From Phoronis ovalis (Eukaryota > Phoronida > Phoronidae): a stretch of 10,923 nucleotides of DNA. Where the stretch lies: positions 1 through 10,923 of the forward strand of contig JAOXYB010058324.1 of the NCBI GenBank assembly GCA_028565635.1, in the 5' to 3' direction. Of this stretch, positions 1-7,000 are shown one piece after another. Within the stretch, counting starts at the first letter, position 1; every line of letters begins with the position of its first letter. The position numbers were made by a program, and so were the translations under genes. Below the pieces are notes generated by a model, which was not told where the DNA came from, searched no databases, and saw nothing but the letters and a program-made list of their open reading frames with translations.

Positions 1-56
1 GGATTAACGTATCCGAGGCAAGTTAACTTCAAAGAAACTTGCCGCGTTTCCAATCC
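1..56. repeat. Imperfect palindrome at window start
   Basis: GGATT at 1-5 is the reverse complement of AATCC at 52-56. Inside, GGCAAGTT (18-25) pairs with AACTTGCC (37-44), with CG/CG pairs just outside across one mismatch. The intervening arms are of unequal length. It may be the tip of a foldback element or a decayed inverted repeat. It is next to the LINE fragment but not shown to belong to it. Confidence 0.5.
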
Positions 57-80
57 CTCTAGTTTTATTAGTCCCAGTCA

Positions 81-409
81 TCATACAGGGATTCTGCATA
101 TTTCGTATGTTTTGGCATTGTCCCTTGTGGATATAAAAAACAGTTTTCTAGATTCCTTGACTTCCCTTTGCCGGTCCTGTTCTGCACAGTTTAAAAGTCT
201 TTGTTCAAAGACTTTTATTAAATAGTCAACTGACCCTATCCCCTGTTGCAGCCATACTGTCACAAAACCATGCCTATACACGATGTGGCCCACGTGCTTC
301 TGCCTACACTGTCCAGTTGGTATATCGTATTCTGAGCTGCTTTGGGCAGTCTTTCACTAGGCATACTAAACAATCTAAACCAGTACTTAATTAATCTCCA
401 TAATGAATT
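81..409 (-). pseudogene. Degenerate non-LTR retrotransposon (LINE) ORF2 C-terminal fragment
   Basis: Read on the minus strand, about 400 down to 300 gives WRLIKYWFRLFSMPSERLPK and then a GRSTWATS stretch. A shifted frame from 293 continues HGFVTVWLQQGIGSVDYL and VFEQRLLN. From memory this resembles the region after the reverse transcriptase in LINE ORF2 proteins common in mollusc genomes, where a KYW-K-L motif precedes a W-A-T motif and then an HGF-x-VW-x-QGVG motif. No search was run. At least one frameshift separates the two halves and a TGA closes the frame at 81-83, so it cannot make an active protein. The last 16 codons (TRDNAKTYEICR stretch) recur at the right end of the window. No RT catalytic motif is present. 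Confidence 0.6.
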
Positions 410-823
410 TTAATACAGTGGTATCCTTTACAAATTTACCAAAATTTTATATTGACATTTTCTATACAAACTTTTGTTTCAAATCCCCAGATCTCTGCTC
501 CATAATTTAACACTAGTAATACTATTCTATCAAAAAGGTTAAACAAGGTAATCACATTTGTAGGTAACTGCTCCAATCAAATTTACTGCATTTAAAGCTT
601 GGATTTGTTAACATATAATTGGCCCAAGGAACAGGTTGACCTCTCATTGGACGCAAATTTATCAAATTTTTTGAAAAACAAATATTAAAAACAGTTATCA
701 TGGCAACTGATTTCTGAATAATTCACGATAACATAATAAAATAAAACTGTAACCAACGTTACAATTCAAAACTGATTCATTCATTTAGGAGATGTCTTCC
801 TTTCTTATGTTACACCATTTTAG
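410..823. other. AT-rich non-coding DNA upstream of exon a
   Basis: No exon, RNA gene or clear repeat could be supported. The last 30 bases form the branch-point and pyrimidine-tract region of the intron preceding exon a, so this stretch is most likely the 3' part of an intron whose upstream exon lies left of the window. Confidence 0.5.
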
Positions 824-1057
824 GCATGTAAACTAATTAGCGATACAGAAATGACATGTGTGACGCCAGTCTTAACTCCGGAATATATACGCCGGAAGCG
901 TGCAGTATCCAGAGAAACATTTGAAGTAACATATGGAATCATAATGGAGGCATTGGAAGAACAAAGCCCAGAAAAATATGTAGTGTATCCTGACCCAGAG
1001 TTTATTCCATTTAAAGAGGGAGAGATGGTTATATCTAAGCATATCAAAAAAATGACA
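824..1057 (+). CDS. MET-like: RTK exon a: IPT/TIG-domain segment (phase 0 to 0, 78 codons)
   Basis: The acceptor is a pyrimidine-rich tract ending TTTTAG at 823. An in-frame TAG sits exactly on the acceptor, so the coding exon cannot start earlier in this frame. The donor is GTAAGG at 1058; a second GTAAGG six bases on (1064) would add two codons. Residues 1-78 end one IPT domain (the EMTCVTP stretch with paired Cys) and start the next through YPDPEFIPF, which aligns with the NPVFKPF start of the last IPT repeat of vertebrate MET. Residues 23-26 are RRKR, a furin-type motif unexpected here. An earlier exon outside the window or unrecognised must join in phase 0. Confidence 0.88.
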
Positions 1058-4000
1058 GTAAGGGTAAGGATGCTGTTTTGTAAAGGCAGAAGTTATATAT
1101 TAGTGGTTGTTCAATATGTGTCATTGCTATTATATGAAGACACATTGCGTCACAAGTTCTTAATAACCATTCACTAAAAAGAAATGGACTGCTTAGTTTT
1201 ATCGACTTTGTTCTTGTATTTTTATTTATATTATGTCTTTGTTTCAGGGACGTAACATTGATCCTGTTTTGACGAAAAATGATATAGAAGTAGCCGTTGG
1301 ATCCCATAAGTGCATTGTAAACTTTATTATAGCTGGTGAAGATACAGGGATCGAAGGAAATGATTTGGATGAAATCCATTGTAGTTTACCACCTTCAAAA
1401 GAAAAAGTTAACATCTTACTTGTCAAAGTAAGTACTGGTAAATATACTACCGAGTTAAGTACAACATATTGTGGTATTGGCGCAAAGCGCCATCTAAAGG
1501 GTAATTCATGAAGTTAGTTTCTTGCGTAATAAACCGATTCAGGCGGACTTCTAGACTTGACTTTGACCAATGCCGAATTGACAATTTCTTGCTCCTCCAA
1601 TAAGTTAAAGTTTGGAGAAGTTTCACTTCTACGGATAAAGCTGCCTTTCCTTAGGATTAGTTATTTATCTATAATTTCCTACGGGATATATAACAATGAA
1701 TTTCTAATCACTTTTCAGCAAACATATTCAGTGCAGTAGTGTACACGCTAGCGATTATATCAATCCGTTACTTCCCATGATTATTCATATTTAAATATTA
1801 CATTGAGGGCACAAAACATCTATTTTGTATGAAAGTACGATTAATTATGAGTACTAATAATAACATATCATTATCTCAGATAAAACTTAATACCAAATAC
1901 ATACACGACCAATAATACATAATGGCAATGCTAAAACCTGATGTTTCTTACAGGTTATTGTTGGGAATAATCGAAATTCTACATTCTTAATTGGAAACTT
2001 GCAATATGATGATGAGAAAATCTTACCGATTTGGGTGTACACCATCCTTGGTGCAGGCGGTTGCATTATATTAGTAGTTATTACTATCTTTGTTGTTACC
2101 TATCGAAGGAAGTCTATGCGGAATGATATGCCGGTTGTGATAGAGTGTGAAGAGTGTGAGTTGAACTAGTTTATTATAGTAGTGTTCAGTAGTAGTTAGG
2201 GAGGCAGGAGGGCGGTCTCGTGGGCAGGCAGACATTTTTAGTTAAAATTTGAATTTAGTTAAAACTAAAATGCAATTTAAAAATGACAGCAGCTCTTCAT
2301 GGTGCAATCATGCCTGAGTAAGCAACTAATATTAAACTTATCAATGATGCTTTATTGTTAGTCTTTGTTCCATAATGTGTAAGGAATCGAAATATACATT
2401 AAACGGAGAGCACAAAGACAAAGCTGGGAACCAATTACATAATTGAAAGACCTAATGTCGCATAAGTTCTAGTAAATACCTATTGGTCGTGCAAAGTCAC
2501 GTCTCCCAGAGAACAACTCCATTTTATACCCGAGCTATGCCTCTGATACATTTACCTCAAATGATAATAGGACTGAAAATTAAGTGTTGCTTTAAGATGC
2601 TCATCTGCGTCATGTGAATTTTTAGATCTTCTGCCGAGAATGACCGAACCATGTATTGACATAGCCACATGGCTGTTGGTTCAGAACTGTCACATTCTAT
2701 TAAGAAGAGAGCAACTTGATATATATGAAGATAATATCGTTGGTCAAGGTAAGGTTGATTTTTGTCAGAAATGAGCATCCAGGTATCCACGATATGATGT
2801 ATAATCTTGTATACACTGTACTTTTTAAATTAAGAAATATTTCGATTATTGGTCTCAGTGAGAAAATAAAAACTATATGAGAAAATATAGTTAGAAAATG
2901 AATCCAGAAAAAACTTCTTTTGTATGGTTTGTGTGTTTTTAGGTCATTTTGGTTGTGTCTTCAAGGGAGTTTTAAATCTAGGTGAAACAAGCATGAATGT
3001 TGCCGTTAAGACGTTACACACTGGTGAGTAGTGAATCTCAAGGTGCATTCCGTTAAACTTCCATGCATCTATCTATTGGTGCATCATATAAACGAAAGAC
3101 ATGTTCTTAACGTCCGAATTGAGATTAAACTTTTAATTCACAAATTTACATTGAAATAGCCTGTTTAAGTACATTACCGTATGGAAAACTTCGTAATGCA
3201 GTTGCACCACATTTCTACCCTTCAACTGCAAAGACCATACGTCCCTAAATTTTGGGTTACAAAATCGTGTTTCGTCAGTTGCGCACCGCTGAAGTTATTT
3301 CCCTGCGCATGAATTAACCTGCTGGAGAGTTGCTATTGGTCGAGTTGAAGTTTCGAGTGTCTTCATTTTAAAAAAAAAAATATTACGGACTCCAATTAAA
3401 ATAGATCTTCATACACTTAACTTGTTACATTTAATGAATCCACCATTCTCATATTCACCAATACATACCAAAAACATTGATAAATTTAAGCGTTTCCCTC
3501 CCGTATCCTCCTGAAGAATTTAGGTGAGAGCACACCACTTCATTTGCCTACCATCCGATAAAACATAAATTACAAAATGAAAGATTTCTAGGTTAAAGAA
3601 AAATATTGCAACAATTTCCCACGATTTTAAACCAATCCAGTAAAATTTATGGACTTCAAGACTTTTCAAATGCGAGCATTGATCCGGAAATGAAGTTAGT
3701 GCATAATTACATATTGATCGATAACCGATAGCCAGCCAATAGATAAGCCAAGAACGCTTCGTGCTCTGTCTGAATGTGTGCATTTTTTAAAGCCCATTAA
3801 ACGTTACGGAGCCTACCCAGATCATGCATGCAACCAGGATTTTTTTTAATTGTTTGTGCCATACCTTTAAAGGAACTATTTATTGTAGTGGAACCAGGTC
3901 AACTATGTAATGTTACTTCCGGACACAAGGGTACAGCTCTAATGAGCAATCGTTAAATTGTGAAATTTTTATTATACTCTCGCCGGGAGTATATTGCCCT

Positions 4001-7000
4001 TTATTGGGATATCATTCAGCCCTGCGCGTGAGTGTAATTTCATTGTAATTATATGGGGAAAAAGCAAAACTGGTCAAGCCTAGAAAAATATATTCCAGTG
4101 ATCACCGAAATGTTAATTCAGTTCCAAAAGTTTTGGAACTTTTTTTTTGCTTAATTTCACCCGGTCGGTGTTACGATCAAGGCAGCCGACAAGTTCGGGC
4201 AACCGGTCTGCATGTTTACCGTGACACGTCGATCATATTCATGAAAAAAACAGGAATGAACAAACACTGATGAATCTGTAATGTTACGGCATAAAATGGT
4301 ACTAAATTATTTACTGTAAATTTAATAAACTCGAACTCGAAAATTCAATTCGACGAATAGACATCCAAATTTGCAATTATTACCTTTGTTGCATTCAGAG
4401 TAATATTTTAAGAATATTTATGACTGCATAGATGATTTGTTTTATTTATAAAAAAATTCAAAAATGCAGTTTTCTCCAGGTAAAGAAAAATATTAAAACT
4501 GAGTCATTTTAGGCAAACGCTGTAGAATATGTAAATGTTAACAGAATAGTTATATGTTCTATATAATCATGAATTAAGTTCCAGTAGGTGAAATAGTATA
4601 TGACAGGAATACTTGTTCTTATTTTTGTGCAACTTTAAAGATGCCCACGTAATTTCGCGTCATATTGCACTATGTATAGCTGCAAAACAAATTCGCTGTA
4701 TACAATTAAACTGCTTTTCAGGTGTTAATAGATATCAAGACGTGACAGCTTTTCTGAAGGAAGGACTGATGATGAAAGATTGTAAACATCAGAATATTTT
4801 GGAAATACTCGGAATATGTGTTGAACATGAGCACGATCCAGCGCCCCTAGTGGTATTACCTTACATGGAGCATGGTGATCTACTTAGCTTTATAAGGAAT
4901 ACAAAAAATGTAAGATTAATAAATTAAATATCCTGGAGGATCCAATATACAACAATACTCATCACGTCATCGTCGGCGTCATTGTTATCGTCATCATCAT
5001 CTTCGGGAAAGTCACTTATAGAAATTGGATTTATTCTGCAAACTATGGTTTTAAAAAAGTGTTATGAAAAAATTAAAGAAATTAAGTTTTTTTGTTACAT
5101 ATACCTTTTATGCGTAGATAATCTCCATTAGCTGCATCGAGAGATATGCGCGCTTATTCATGTTACTTCATAACAAGTGTTTTTGATTGTTGCAGAAACT
5201 AACAGAGAACGACCTTGTTCAGTTGGGTTTAAATGCTGCTGCGGGAATGGTTTATTTGTGTGGTATAAAATTTGTGCACAGGGACTTAGCAGCCAGAAAC
5301 TGCTTGTAAGTTTTGAATATTGTATTGCAATGTTTATCTAGCATTATATTATTATGGACCTTAATCGCGTGCTAATTACATGATCATAAACTGTACTTCA
5401 ACGAACAAAGTAAATGTATTAAATTGTTGAAAAAAGTTTGAGATTTTCATGCTCCATCCATGTCCTTGAGTTTCTGATATAAATAACTACGCTCCAACTA
5501 GAAAACCAAATACATACACTGTATCCGTTACAATGCCTGGTGAGTATATCTCACTGCAATGCTAACTAGTGTTTGATATTCTTTAAATCATTCGTTTCAT
5601 ATATTATATATTAGGCTTGGAAACGACATGATTGTTAAAATTGCGGATTTTGGATTGAGTCGAGATGTGTACGAGCGGGACTATTACCGCAGTGGAGACT
5701 CAAATGCAAAGTTGCCAGTGAGATGGATGGCTCTGGAAAGTCTGGAGACAGACATTTATAACTCAAAGACTGATGTTGTAAGCCATTTTTATGCAACACA
5801 TTAAACTGAAAACTGTTAAAACATGTATCCTGTGTTTTCCTGGTACAATTATCATTTTTATGCCCATCACTATGTATAGTGAATGGGCATATAGTTGTAG
5901 GGTATGCGGCGGTGGAGGCGTATGTAACATTTTTTTTTGTCTCGCTATAACGGCTTCAGCTTTTATCAGATCATCTTCGTATTTGGTGCAGGGTAAGTAC
6001 AGCTCAAAGCACAGGTCGGATATAATTTTGACGTCGATTACTTCCAGCATGGCCGATTGGGGGCCATGATTGTACCCGAAGGTGCACCTTGCGTTGCGCC
6101 AATTTCGGGAAAGAGGAAGTGTTGACTTGACGATTCAAAGGTGGATTCACGAAGGCCATGGGTTGGTGGGCGTATTAGGCCAGGCCACATTTTAAAATGA
6201 CCTTGAGAAGTAGGTCAAATGTCGATACGAATCTTTGACAATTTGTGTTGCGTTTAACACTTTCTTTGTCGCAGATCGTCTGTAATTTTGACTTGGATCA
6301 CTTTCAAGACGGCCGACTGGCGGCTATGTTTCTTCTCGAGATGTTAGCCCGCAATAATAGCTTTTGTTTTTGGCGGATCATCTTCATATATTGTACAGGG
6401 TAAATACTGGTCAAAGTACACGTAGGATATAAGTTTGATCCCGATTACTTCCAACATGGCCGACTGGTGGCCATGTTTGTACCCGAGTGTGCACGTTACG
6501 TTGCGCCCATTTTGGGAAAGCCGAAGCGATGACTGGACGATTCGAAGGTGGATACACGAAGGTCATGGCTTGGTGGGCGTATTAGGCTAGGCCACACATC
6601 CAAATGACCTGGAGAAGTAGGTCAAATGCCGATGTGAATCTTCGACAGTTTTTGTGCCTAATACTTTCTTTGTCGCGCAATATTAACTGCTTCAGTTTTT
6701 ATCTGATCAACTTTATGTTTGGTACATTGTAAATACAGGTCAAAATGCAGATCGTCTATACATTTCCATGTGGCAGCCATGTTTTTCCCAACGTTACGTT
6801 GTGCCCATTTCGGGAAAAGACGAAGCGATGACTGGACGATTCGAAGATGGATCACAAAGCCCATAGGTTGGTGGGGTGTATTAGGTCAGGGACATTTCAA
6901 AGTGACTTTGAGAAGCAGGTAAAATTCCGATACGAATCTTCGACATTTTTCATTGCGTAACACTTTCCTTGTCTTGCAATGATTGCTTCAATTTTTATAA

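Noticed and set aside
851-1177. 108-codon ORF starting at ATG 851 taken as a complete small gene
   Set aside because: It is exon a of the receptor kinase read from an internal Met and run on into intron 1. The acceptor at 823, the donor at 1058 and IPT homology define the real coding part.
2557-2790. 77-codon minus-strand ORF
   Set aside because: It is a shadow of exon d on the plus strand, which carries the kinase beta-1 strand and good splice sites.
3300-3380. SINE ending in the A-run at 3370-3380
   Set aside because: The weak TTCGAG similarity to a polymerase III B box is not matched by an A box at the right distance, and no flanking duplication was seen.
3520-3783. 87-codon minus-strand ORF in intron 5
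   Set aside because: It has no recognised domain, no codon or splice evidence, and a composition rich in Ile, Phe and Trp typical of chance frames.
4613-4927. 104-codon ORF as a stand-alone kinase-like protein
   Set aside because: Only 4722-4909 is coding (exon f). The upstream part is intron 5, and the part after the donor at 4910 is intron 6.
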